DNA from: Dehalococcoidia bacterium
Lineage (GTDB): Bacteria; Chloroflexota; Dehalococcoidia; DSTF01; JALHUB01
DNA length: 5,770 nucleotides
Direction of reading: 5' to 3'
NCBI GenBank assembly: GCA_022865685.1
Contig: JALHUB010000267.1
Span: 1 to 5,770, forward strand
The notes under the pieces were generated by a model. That model was given only the letters and a program-made list of their open reading frames with translations, did not search any database and had not been told where the DNA came from. Shown piece after piece: positions 1-5,770 of this stretch (position 1 is its first letter; each line of letters opens with the position of its first letter). The translations under genes were made by a program, and so were the position numbers.

Positions 1-318
1 CGACTCTGCCTGCGTTTGTGCCGCGGCGTCCTGGCCCCCCGCGGCGCTAAAGGTGGCCTCGTGACCGCCTGTCCTGCCCCACTTTTGGTAGTTCGCCGCC
101 CATTTCTGTGGATCGGCAAATGCCCCCGCTGCCTGTGCGTTCGCCGTCGCGGTATCGCTCTGCAACGTGAGCGGCACGGGGAGGCCCTCCTAGGTAACCA
201 TCACGATGTTCTTGAGGTCGGCGTCACTCAGCGACGGCGCCGCTTTGTCGCCCCCGCCGCATGCCGAAGACAGGGCTGCCAGCGCCGCGATGACACCCAG
301 AACCCACAACCACTTCAT
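1..318 (-). pseudogene. Putative lipoprotein gene with in-frame amber at codon 43, truncated by window edge
   Basis: The ATG at 318-316 overlaps the gcvPB stop (ATGA) and has a strong GGAGG seven bases upstream (326-330). The first residues read MKWLWVLGVIAALAALSSAC: a short basic start, a hydrophobic core and a lipobox ending at Cys20, followed by GGGD. This is a typical lipoprotein (type II) signal peptide, so the product would be anchored on the outer face of the cytoplasmic membrane. Codon 43 is TAG (190-192), after the residues DLKNIVMVT. The same frame then stays open for 63 more codons to the window edge, with about three quarters of third positions G or C. It reads as a plausible soluble, Ala/Gln-rich domain with DPQKWAANYQKWGR about 28 to 41 codons past the TAG. 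I do not recognise the family. Possible readings are a recent nonsense mutation, a sequencing or assembly error, translational readthrough, or a genuine 42-residue lipopeptide. The signal peptide is well supported; the status of the gene is uncertain. Confidence 0.6.
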
Positions 319-1784
319 GCCTGATCCTCCCTTTGCCAGCGCAACACCGGATGACGCGCGGCCGCGGCCTCGTCGAGACGGCGCAGGGGCGCGTCGTGCG
401 GCGCGCTCCGCAGCAGCTCGGGCTCCTCCTCCGCCTCCCGCGCGATCACCAGCATCGCCTCGCAGAAGGCGTCCAGTGTCTCTTTGCTCTCCGTCTCCGT
501 CGGCTCTATCATCAGCGCCTCGTCGACGATGAGCGGGAAATACACGGTCGGCGGGTGAAACCCGTAGTCGATTAGCCTCTTCGCGACGTCGGAGGTGTGC
601 ACCCCTTTCGCCCGTTGCCGCGAACCCGAGAAGACCACCTCGTGCAGGCAGCGCCTCTCGTAGGGAAGATCATACGCCTCACGCAGGCATGCCAGCAAGT
701 AATTGGCGTTCAGCACCGCGTTCTCGCTCACCTCGCGCAGGCCCGGAGCGCCGAGGCTCCGAATGTAGGCATATGCCCTCACCATTATCCCGAAGTTGCC
801 GTGGAACGCTCCCACCTTGCCGATGCTGTGTTCCGGCTCCTCGAAGACGTAGGCGCCATTGGCGGCCTGCCCGACGAACGGCGACGGCAGAAACGGCGCC
901 AGGTGCGCCTTCACGGCGACTGGTCCTGCGCCCGGGCCGCCGCCACCGTGGGGCGTGCTGAACGTCTTGTGCAGGTTCATCTGCACCACGTCGAAGCCCA
1001 GGTCGCCGATCTTCACCTGCCCGAGCAGCGCGTTCAAGTTGGCGCCGTCGCAGTAGAGCTGCGCGCCCGTCTCGTGCACCATTTGCGCGATCTGCACGAT
1101 GTTTTGATCGAACAGGCCCAGCGTGTTGGGGAGCGTCAGCATCAGCGCCGCTACATCCTCGTCGAGCGCTTCGGCCAGCGCCGCCAGGTCCGTGTTCCCT
1201 CGCGCGTCGGAGGCGATGGGCAGACATTGGAATCCCGCCGTCGATACCGTCGCCAGGTTGGTGCCGTGCGCCGAATCCGGCACGAGCACCTTGTGCCGCG
1301 ACTCGCCGCGATGCTCCAGGTACGCCCTCACCGTGAGAATGCTTGTCAGCTCGCCATGGGCGCCCGCGGCCGGCGCCAGGCTCACCGCGTGCATGCCTGT
1401 TATCTCCGCCAGGAAGCCCTGCAACTCGTGCATCAGCGCCAGCGCGCCTTGAACGGTCTCGATCGGCTGCAGCGGGTGCACCTGCGCGAAGCCCGACAGT
1501 CGCGCCAGGTCCTCGTGCAGCTTGGGGTTGTACTTCATGCTGCAACTGCCGAGCGGGTAGAAGCCGGTGTCGACGCTGTAATTCAGACAGGCGAGGTTCG
1601 TGAAGTAGCGGACGATCTCCGGCTGCGACATCTCCGGCAGCGGCAGGTCATCGCGCAGCAGCGAAGGCGACGGCATCTCCGCGAGCGGGACGTCGCAGTC
1701 CGGTAGCGTGACCGCCGTGCGCCCCGGGCGGCCGCGGCCGAAGCTGAGCTTAGAGCCCATGTCGCGGCGCTCTCCGTCGCTCAT
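315..1784 (-). CDS. gcvPB: Glycine dehydrogenase (decarboxylating) subunit 2, P protein beta chain
   Basis: PLP-binding subunit of the heterotetrameric P protein of the glycine cleavage system. With GcvPA it decarboxylates glycine and passes the aminomethyl group to the lipoyl arm of GcvH in the cytoplasm. At 489 residues it matches the usual length of this subunit. Visible family signatures are GSCSMKYNPK (residues 79-88), LAPAAGAHGE (136-145), DSAHGTN (170-176), CDGANLNALLG (245-255) and the PLP site NLHKTFSTPHGGGGPG (270-285), where Lys273 should form the internal aldimine. The ATG overlaps the gcvPA stop by four bases (ATGA, 1781-1784), and an AGGGAG lies eight bases upstream. A second ATG at codon 9 (MGSKLSFGRG) is close to where many homologues begin but has no better ribosome site. 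The 3' end overlaps the start of the lipoprotein ORF in the same ATGA manner. No frameshift or missing key residue is seen. Confidence 0.97.
   Translation of the reverse strand: MSDGERRDMGSKLSFGRGRPGRTAVTLPDCDVPLAEMPSPSLLRDDLPLPEMSQPEIVRYFTNLACLNYSVDTGFYPLGSCSMKYNPKLHEDLARLSGFAQVHPLQPIETVQGALALMHELQGFLAEITGMHAVSLAPAAGAHGELTSILTVRAYLEHRGESRHKVLVPDSAHGTNLATVSTAGFQCLPIASDARGNTDLAALAEALDEDVAALMLTLPNTLGLFDQNIVQIAQMVHETGAQLYCDGANLNALLGQVKIGDLGFDVVQMNLHKTFSTPHGGGGPGAGPVAVKAHLAPFLPSPFVGQAANGAYVFEEPEHSIGKVGAFHGNFGIMVRAYAYIRSLGAPGLREVSENAVLNANYLLACLREAYDLPYERRCLHEVVFSGSRQRAKGVHTSDVAKRLIDYGFHPPTVYFPLIVDEALMIEPTETESKETLDAFCEAMLVIAREAEEEPELLRSAPHDAPLRRLDEAAAARHPVLRWQREDQA
326..330 (-). promoter_or_regulatory. 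Shine-Dalgarno site of the lipoprotein gene
   Basis: GGAGG on the minus strand, seven bases before the ATG at 318. It lies inside the last codons of gcvPB, so the lipoprotein start is both coupled to gcvPB termination and able to recruit ribosomes by itself. It decides the start of an ORF too short to be noticed otherwise. Confidence 0.7.
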
Positions 1785-3091
1785 GCCCCGATCTCCCTCA
1801 GCGCATCTACCAGGTGATCGACCTCCTCGCGGCCGTTCATCTCCGTGACGCAGAGCAGCATGCCGCCGTCGATCTGCTCCGATACATCCAGTCCGCCGAT
1901 TATCCCGCGTTCCAGCAGGGCCGCGTTCACCTCGCGCGGCGGCCGCGGACAGCGCACGACGAACTCCTGGAAGAACGTGCCCGTCAGCGGCAGCGAGTAT
2001 CCGGGCACGGCGGCTATCCTCTCGGCGGCGTAGTGCGCCTTGTGATAGCAGAGCTCAGCGACCCGTCGCAGGCCCTGCTTGCCCAGCGCGCAGAGATAGA
2101 CCGTGGCGGCCAGCGCGCAGAGCTGCTCGTTCGTGCAGATATTCGACGTCGCGCGTTCGCGTCGGATGTGCTGCTCCCGCGTCTGGAGCGTCAGGACATA
2201 GCCGGTCCGCCCGTCAACGTCCTTCGTCTGCCCGACGAGCCGCCCGGGCATCTGCCGGATGTGCTCCCGGCGTGTCGCGAACAGGCCCACGTACGGTCCG
2301 CCGAAGCTCAGCGGCACGCCCAGCGCCTGCCCCTCGGCGACGACGATGTCCGCGCCGTACTCGCCCGGCGGCCTGAACATGCCCAGCGACATCGGCTCCG
2401 GCACGACGATGTAGAGGGCGCCGGCAGCATGGGCGCGCCTTTCCAGCTCCTCGACGTCTTCGAGATAGCCGAAGAAGTTCGGCTGCTGAACGACGAGGCA
2501 GGCATGCTTCTCGCTCAGCGCCGGACCGTCCGGCGTCATCACATCGACCGGCAGCGCGTGGCCCTCGGCGTACGTCCGCACGACCCGCTGGTAGCTGGGG
2601 TTGACCGTCGAAAGCAGCGCCAGGCGTTCGCGACCCGTGATTCGCACCGCCATCAGGCAGGCCTCGGCGAGGGCGCTGGCACCGTCGTACATGCCGGCGT
2701 TGGCCACGTCCATTCCCGTCAGCTCGCAGACCAGCGACTGAAACTCGAAGATCGATTGCAGCGTCCCCTGGCTTATCTCCGGCTGATACGGCGTGTAGGC
2801 CGTCGCGAAGGCGCCCTGCCGGATTACGTAATCGACGACGCTGGGGATGAAGTGCCGGTAGGCGCCGGCGCCCAGGAAGCACGGCGTCTCCGCGATGGAC
2901 CGGTTTCGCGCCGCCATCTGCGCCAACTCGCGCGCCAATTCCATCTCGCTGAGCGCAGGGGGTAGCGTGAGGCCGGGGTTGCGGCAATGCGCGGGGATAT
3001 CGTCGAAAAGAGCGTCAACGGAGGCGACGCCGATCCGCTCGAGCATGGCGCGGCGGTCGCCATCCGTGTTCGGGACGTAGGGATTAGACAA
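1781..3091 (-). CDS. gcvPA: Glycine dehydrogenase (decarboxylating) subunit 1, P protein alpha chain
   Basis: Partner subunit of GcvPB in the two-chain glycine decarboxylase. It corresponds to the N-terminal half of single-chain GcvP and shares the aminotransferase-like fold, but it lacks the PLP lysine. It has 436 residues, normal for the family (about 440-450). Recognisable blocks are YVPNTDGDRRAML (5-17), FLGAGAYRHFIPSVVDYVI (72-90), AYTPYQPEISQGTLQSIFEF (98-117), MYDGASALAEA (134-144), FGGPYVGLFA (263-272) and GQTKDVDGRTGYVLTLQTRE (287-306) followed by RATSNICTNEQL (313-324). The start codon is TTG (3091-3089). It is chosen because the conserved N-terminal block Y-[IV]-P-N-T begins right after it. 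The next ATG, at 3046, would remove that block and has no ribosome site. The upstream ribosome site of the TTG is weak. It lies 19 bases after gcvH and overlaps gcvPB by four bases. Confidence 0.96.
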   Translation of the reverse strand: MSNPYVPNTDGDRRAMLERIGVASVDALFDDIPAHCRNPGLTLPPALSEMELARELAQMAARNRSIAETPCFLGAGAYRHFIPSVVDYVIRQGAFATAYTPYQPEISQGTLQSIFEFQSLVCELTGMDVANAGMYDGASALAEACLMAVRITGRERLALLSTVNPSYQRVVRTYAEGHALPVDVMTPDGPALSEKHACLVVQQPNFFGYLEDVEELERRAHAAGALYIVVPEPMSLGMFRPPGEYGADIVVAEGQALGVPLSFGGPYVGLFATRREHIRQMPGRLVGQTKDVDGRTGYVLTLQTREQHIRRERATSNICTNEQLCALAATVYLCALGKQGLRRVAELCYHKAHYAAERIAAVPGYSLPLTGTFFQEFVVRCPRPPREVNAALLERGIIGGLDVSEQIDGGMLLCVTEMNGREEVDHLVDALREIGA

Positions 3092-3110
3092 GTGCGGCTC
3101 GTGTCAAAAA

Positions 3111-3512
3111 CTAATGCTGCCCGCCCTCGGCCGTTGCCACCAGAGCATCGTAATCTTCGGCCGAGAGCAGACTGTCCATCTCCGACGCGTCGGCCGGCCG
3201 CACCTTGAGCAGCCAGCCCTCGCCGTATGGGTCCTGATTCACCAGCTCCGGCGAATCCATCGCCTTCTGGTTCACTTCGATGACCTCGCCGCTGAGCGGC
3301 GCGTATATCTCCGATACCGCCTTCACCGACTCCACCTCGCCCAGCTTGGCGTGCTGGCGGACCTGGGCGCCGGGCTCCGGCAGGTCAAAGTAGACGAGAT
3401 CTCCCAACTGCTCCTGCGCGAAGTCGGTGATGCCAACCATGGCTTCGCCGTCGCCGAGGCGGGCCCATTCGTGCTCCTTGGTGTAGCGCCGGTCCTTCGG
3501 GCTACTGGTCAT
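3111..3512 (-). CDS. gcvH: Glycine cleavage system H protein (lipoyl carrier)
   Basis: Small cytoplasmic carrier whose lipoyl-lysine arm shuttles the aminomethyl intermediate from P protein to T protein, and reducing equivalents to L protein. It has 133 residues, normal for GcvH. The N-terminal RRYTKEHEWARLGDGEAMVG (8-27) and VGITDFAQEQLGDLVYFDLP (26-45) are hallmark blocks. The lipoylation site is GEVESVKAVSEIYAPLSGEV (58-77), with Lys64 as the modified residue. The C-terminal NQDPYGEGWLLKV (92-104) is also conserved. The ATG at 3512 has GGGAG six bases upstream and lies 18 bases after the gcvT stop. Lipoylation must be done by enzymes encoded outside this window. Sequence and context agree fully. 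Confidence 0.97.
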   Translation of the reverse strand: MTSSPKDRRYTKEHEWARLGDGEAMVGITDFAQEQLGDLVYFDLPEPGAQVRQHAKLGEVESVKAVSEIYAPLSGEVIEVNQKAMDSPELVNQDPYGEGWLLKVRPADASEMDSLLSAEDYDALVATAEGGQH

Positions 3513-3530
3513 GTCGCGCTCCCGGTGTCC

Positions 3531-4646
3531 TCAAGCCCGCTTATAGAAAGGCCGCTTCACCACCACAACCGGCAGCGGTCTGCCGCGCACGTCTACCACC
3601 AACGAGGTCCCGTCCCCGGCAAGCTCCGAAGGGACGTATGCCATGCCGATGCTGATTCCGAGTGTAGGGGAAAAGCCGCCGCTCGTCACTCTACCAACGA
3701 CCTCGCCGTCGTGCAACACGGCGCAGTCCGACCGCATGATCCCCTTCTCCAACGCCTTGAGGCAGACAAGTCGCCGCCGTACGCCCGTCTCCCGCACACG
3801 CAGAAGCGCCTCGCGGCCGATGAACGGTTCGTCGTCCAGGTCGACCACCCACGCGAGACCCGCCTCGAATGGGTTTGTGGTCTTGTCGATATCGTTGCCG
3901 TAGAGGGGAAGCGCCGCTTCCAGGCGGAGCGTGTCGCGGGCGCCCAGGCCGCACGGCTTCACGCGTGCCGACAGCAACCCCCTCCAGAACGCGTGCGCGC
4001 GGGCGGCGTCCATCACGATCTCGAAGCCGTCTTCGCCTGTGTACCCGCTCTGAGCGATGACTGCGTTCGAACCCAGAAGCTCGAACTCCATGCAGCCGTG
4101 GCGCGGAAGCTCCTCTATCAGCGCCCCGGTCACGGTCTCCGCCAGCAGCGGCGCGGCCTCCGGCCCCTGGATCGCCAGCATCGCCGTTCGAATCTGAATG
4201 TCGTCGATAGTCACGTCCACCCCCGGCTCGACGAGCCCGGCGATGTGGTCGCGGTCGCTGTCTGCGTTGACGGCGTTGGTCACGAGGAGGAAGCGGCCGG
4301 CGTCCATGCGGTAGAGGAAGACATCGTCGATGACGCCGCCGTCCTCCTGGCACATGACGGCATAGTGGGCCTGCCATTCCTTGAGACGGTGGACATTGTA
4401 GGTGAGCGCCCTGCGCAGCAGCGCCGCCGCGTCGCGTCCGCTGAGGACGAGGCGTCCCATGTGTGAGACGTCGAAGACGCCGGCCCAGTGACGGACGGCG
4501 TTGTGCTCGTCGACGATGCCGGAGAATTGGAGCGGCATCTCCCAGCCGGCAAAGGGCACCATCTTGGCGCCGAGCCGCCGGTGCTCCGCATCGAGCGCGC
4601 TACGTTTCAAGGGAGATTCGTCCGTTATCGGTTCCATCCGACGCAT
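3531..4646 (-). CDS. gcvT: Aminomethyltransferase, glycine cleavage system T protein
   Basis: Transfers the methylene group from aminomethyl-lipoyl-GcvH to tetrahydrofolate, giving 5,10-methylene-THF and releasing ammonia. It has 371 residues, close to the usual 360-375. Visible signatures are KMVPFAGWEMPLQF (28-41), WAGVFDVSHMGR (54-65), the catalytic-region GGVIDDVFLYR (103-113, with the conserved Asp pair at 107-108), AIQGPEA (158-164), SGYTGEDGFEI (200-210), CGLGARDTLRLEAALPLYGN (232-251) and the C-terminal-domain GRVTSGGFSPTLGISIGMAY (318-337). These distinguish true GcvT from dimethylglycine or sarcosine oxidase relatives. The annotated ATG at 4646 lies 10 bases after the hydrolase stop. 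The ATG three codons in (4637, MEPITDE) is equally possible, since neither has a strong Shine-Dalgarno sequence. Translation probably depends partly on ribosomes finishing the upstream gene. Confidence 0.96.
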   Translation of the reverse strand: MRRMEPITDESPLKRSALDAEHRRLGAKMVPFAGWEMPLQFSGIVDEHNAVRHWAGVFDVSHMGRLVLSGRDAAALLRRALTYNVHRLKEWQAHYAVMCQEDGGVIDDVFLYRMDAGRFLLVTNAVNADSDRDHIAGLVEPGVDVTIDDIQIRTAMLAIQGPEAAPLLAETVTGALIEELPRHGCMEFELLGSNAVIAQSGYTGEDGFEIVMDAARAHAFWRGLLSARVKPCGLGARDTLRLEAALPLYGNDIDKTTNPFEAGLAWVVDLDDEPFIGREALLRVRETGVRRRLVCLKALEKGIMRSDCAVLHDGEVVGRVTSGGFSPTLGISIGMAYVPSELAGDGTSLVVDVRGRPLPVVVVKRPFYKRA

Positions 4647-4656
4647 GCCCGCGGTC

Positions 4657-5502
4657 CTATGCGGGCACCCACTTCTTGTAACCGTCCGGCGTGCGCGTCA
4701 TGTGGCCGGCGCCGGGAAACGACAGATGCACGCAGATGAGGAGCGCCTTCTCCTGGATGGCCTTCTCCACGAGCCGCTTCTTCGCCTCCATCGACATCAA
4801 CGGCAAGACATCGAACGCCGCCACCCACGCCGTGCGCTCCAACTGCACCGCCTGCTGCACCATGTCGCCGATGTAGATTGCCATCTCACCGCCAGACGTG
4901 ATCACGACGCTGGCGTGCCCTTCGCTGTGCCCGACGGTTGGGACTATCGTGACCTCATCTGTCACCTTCGTCTCGCCGTCGAGCAGGCGCAGCCGGCCGC
5001 TCTCCGCCACCGGCGTGAGGTTCTCCGCCAGGTACGTCGCGCGCGTGCGTTCGTTGGGGTGCGTCGCCGCTTCCCATTCCGCACGCTGGATGAGGTACTC
5101 AGCGTTTGGAAACGTGGGAACCAGCTTGCCGTCGACGTAGCGCGTGTTCCAGCCACAGTGGTCGCCGTGTAGGTGCGAGTTCATGACGACGTCAATATTC
5201 TCCGGCCGGCCGAAGCCCGCCTCCAGCTCCGTGAGCAGGCTGCCTTCTTCCAGCGGCGTGGCATCCTTGCGCATCGACTTTTCGCCGACGCCGGTCTCGA
5301 TCAGGATCGCCTTCCCCTGCGACCGCAGCGCGACGCAGTTCGTGCCCAGGGCCAGCCGGTGATGGTTGTCGATGGGGCCGGCGTAGGGCTCCCAGCGCTC
5401 CCGCGGCACGACGCCGAAGACGGCGCCGGCGTCGAGGTAGAAGGAGCCATCGGACATGACGAGGAGTTCGAGGTTACCGACGCGAAAACGGGCCTGCGTC
5501 AT
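4657..5502 (-). CDS. Metallo-beta-lactamase-fold hydrolase, substrate unknown
   Basis: A 281-residue MBL-superfamily protein, first gene of the operon. The zinc-site signature is NSHLHGDHCGWN, with His110, His112, Asp114 and His115 from the chosen start. Further expected ligands are His192 in PTVGHSEGHASV, Asp213 in YIGDMVQQ and a C-terminal His259 or His267 in VHLSFPGAGHMT. The N-terminus (FRVGNLELLVMSDGSFYLDA) and overall length resemble the lactonase/hydrolase group that also contains quorum-quenching lactonases and many uncharacterised enzymes. No signal peptide is seen, so it should be cytoplasmic. The ATG at 5502 is preferred over an in-frame GTG at 5586. The extra 28 residues look non-conserved, a promoter-like sequence lies inside them, and GAAAGG precedes the ATG by nine bases. 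The stop is 10 bases before gcvT, which argues for co-expression with the gcv genes. Its role there is not known; I would not name a substrate. Confidence 0.88.
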   Translation of the reverse strand: MTQARFRVGNLELLVMSDGSFYLDAGAVFGVVPRERWEPYAGPIDNHHRLALGTNCVALRSQGKAILIETGVGEKSMRKDATPLEEGSLLTELEAGFGRPENIDVVMNSHLHGDHCGWNTRYVDGKLVPTFPNAEYLIQRAEWEAATHPNERTRATYLAENLTPVAESGRLRLLDGETKVTDEVTIVPTVGHSEGHASVVITSGGEMAIYIGDMVQQAVQLERTAWVAAFDVLPLMSMEAKKRLVEKAIQEKALLICVHLSFPGAGHMTRTPDGYKKWVPA

Positions 5503-5541
5503 CGCCTTCCGCCTTTCGCCGATCGTGTGGGGGACAAGATG

Positions 5542-5571
5542 AGCATAAACCGGCGCGCCGCCGCCCGTCAA
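5542..5571 (-). promoter_or_regulatory. Candidate sigma-70-type promoter of the hydrolase-gcv operon
   Basis: On the minus strand TTGACG (5571-5566) is followed after 18 bases by TATGCT (5547-5542). This is a five-of-six match to the -35 consensus and four-of-six to the -10 consensus. Transcription would begin near 5535, leaving a leader of about 33 bases before the ATG at 5502. The spacer is very GC-rich. Found by eye only; the position relative to the ATG supports it, but matches of this quality also occur by chance. Confidence 0.4.
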
Positions 5572-5593
5572 TTCAAGGTAGGACACGAGGGCA

Positions 5594-5619
5594 GGGCGGG
5601 CACAGGGGCCCGCCCCTAC
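5594..5619 (-). repeat. REP-like palindrome, copy A
   Basis: The arms GGGCGGGC (5594-5601) and GCCCGCCC (5608-5615) form a perfect 8-bp stem around the loop ACAGGG, followed by CTAC. On the minus strand this is a GTAG foot joined directly to a hairpin, the layout of bacterial REP sequences mobilised by TnpA-REP (RAYT) transposases. It lies upstream of the operon promoter and forms an inverted pair with the unit at 5686-5711 (23 of 26 bases match). No T-run follows, so a simple intrinsic terminator is not indicated. Confidence 0.65.
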
Positions 5620-5634
5620 AGGAATCGGGACGGA

Positions 5635-5657
5635 TCAATGGGAGTGGTCGCCGCTCA
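5635..5657. repeat. 23-base imperfect direct repeat, copy 1
   Basis: Matches 5748-5770 at 20 of 23 positions, offset 113 bases. On the minus strand it reads ATG AGC GGC GAC CAC TCC CAT TGA when the base at 5658 is included, that is MSGDHSH then stop. The frame upstream of it is open through copy B of the palindrome to the window edge. It could be a duplicated gene 3' end or part of a larger repeated element. It lies between the two REP-like palindromes. Confidence 0.45.
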
Positions 5658-5685
5658 TCGTCCCCTCAGGCGAGAGGTAGGAATC

Positions 5686-5711
5686 GTAGGGGCAGGCCCC
5701 CGTGCCTGCCC
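5686..5711 (+). repeat. REP-like palindrome, copy B
   Basis: The foot GTAG (5686-5689) is followed by the 8-bp stem GGGCAGGC (5690-5697) / GCCTGCCC (5704-5711) around CCCCGT. It is the inverted partner of the unit at 5594-5619, with 66 bases between them and the GTAG feet facing inward. One of the three differences is in the loop. The other two fall on paired stem positions (G-C in copy A, A-T in copy B, read in the same orientation), so the fold is preserved. The pair as a whole resembles a REPIN or BIME. Confidence 0.65.
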
Positions 5712-5747
5712 AGCCTCTGTACACGACCCGAGTTGCGTTGGATAAGC

Positions 5748-5770
5748 TCAGTGGGCGTGATCGCCGCTCA
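5748..5770. repeat. 23-base imperfect direct repeat, copy 2 (possible 3' end of an upstream minus-strand gene)
   Basis: On the minus strand this reads xTG AGC GGC GAT CAC GCC CAC TGA, ending in SGDHAH then stop, and it is cut by the window edge. Compared with the copy at 5635-5657, two of the three differences are synonymous in this frame (Asp and His codons) and one is Ser/Ala. This is what diverging coding copies would show. If it is coding, it would be the C-terminus of the gene upstream of the operon, but too little is visible to call that gene. Confidence 0.4.

Noticed and set aside
190..192. TAG as a pyrrolysine codon
   Set aside because: There is no pyl gene, no methylamine methyltransferase context and no local structure pointing to it. 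All visible complete genes except the hydrolase end in TGA or TAA, and the hydrolase ends normally at TAG.
16..532. Plus-strand open frames at the left end (16-324 and 206-532)
   Set aside because: They lie opposite the lipoprotein frame and the gcvPB 3' end. They have low-complexity Arg/Pro/Ala-rich translations and no credible ribosome site.
597..2965. Long plus-strand open frames (597-1706 and 1814-2965) opposite gcvPB and gcvPA
   Set aside because: These are shadow frames of well-conserved genes, with no motif and the same composition bias as other antisense frames here.
3044..3046. ATG at 3046 as the gcvPA start
   Set aside because: It would remove the conserved YVPNTDGDRRA block at the N-terminus and has no Shine-Dalgarno sequence.
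3114..4466. A 450-codon open frame on the plus strand opposite gcvH and gcvT
   Set aside because: It is antisense to two certain genes. It is rich in Arg, His, Val, Leu and Gln, as expected for the complement of high-GC coding sequence, and has no recognisable domain.
5594..5711. The two hairpins as intrinsic terminators or as a CRISPR array
   Set aside because: Neither stem is followed by a T-run in either direction. There are only two units, inverted and with unequal surroundings, which does not fit CRISPR repeats.
5503..5770. Glycine riboswitch upstream of the operon, as found before many gcv operons
   Set aside because: I see no paired aptamer core in this stretch, and the likely leader from the candidate promoter is only about 33 bases. 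A covariance search with the glycine riboswitch model would settle it.

Overview
The window is a compact minus-strand operon for the glycine cleavage system, followed by what looks like an interrupted lipoprotein gene. In transcription order (right to left) it holds a metallo-beta-lactamase-fold hydrolase, gcvT, gcvH, gcvPA (gcvP1), gcvPB (gcvP2) and a lipoprotein ORF that runs off the left edge. All five complete genes are intact. Gaps between them are 10 to 19 bases, and two junctions are 4-base ATGA stop/start overlaps, so co-transcription and partial translational coupling are likely.

The organism is a high-GC bacterium. It carries the two-subunit form of glycine decarboxylase (separate PA and PB chains), the type found in Gram-positives, Thermus, Chloroflexota, Thermotoga and archaea, and unlike the single-chain P protein of E. 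coli. The protein sequences, high GC and a lipoprotein gene in the operon fit something like Chloroflexota, but that assignment is an inference and no marker gene here proves it.

The gcv genes supply P protein (PA+PB, PLP-dependent glycine decarboxylation), H protein (lipoyl carrier) and T protein (tetrahydrofolate-dependent aminomethyl transfer). The L protein (dihydrolipoyl dehydrogenase) and the lipoylation enzymes are not in the window. The hydrolase at the front of the operon has a full zinc-binding signature but no obvious role in glycine cleavage.

Right end (5503-5770): a plausible sigma-70-type promoter for the operon lies just upstream of the hydrolase. Beyond it is an inverted pair of REP-like palindromes, each carrying a GTAG foot. 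They differ by a compensatory base-pair change in the stem. A 23-base imperfect direct repeat, one copy between the two palindromes and one at the window edge, can be read as a duplicated gene 3' end. Left end (1-318): a lipoprotein gene with a good signal peptide and Shine-Dalgarno sequence is interrupted by a TAG at codon 43, while the same frame stays open to the window edge.
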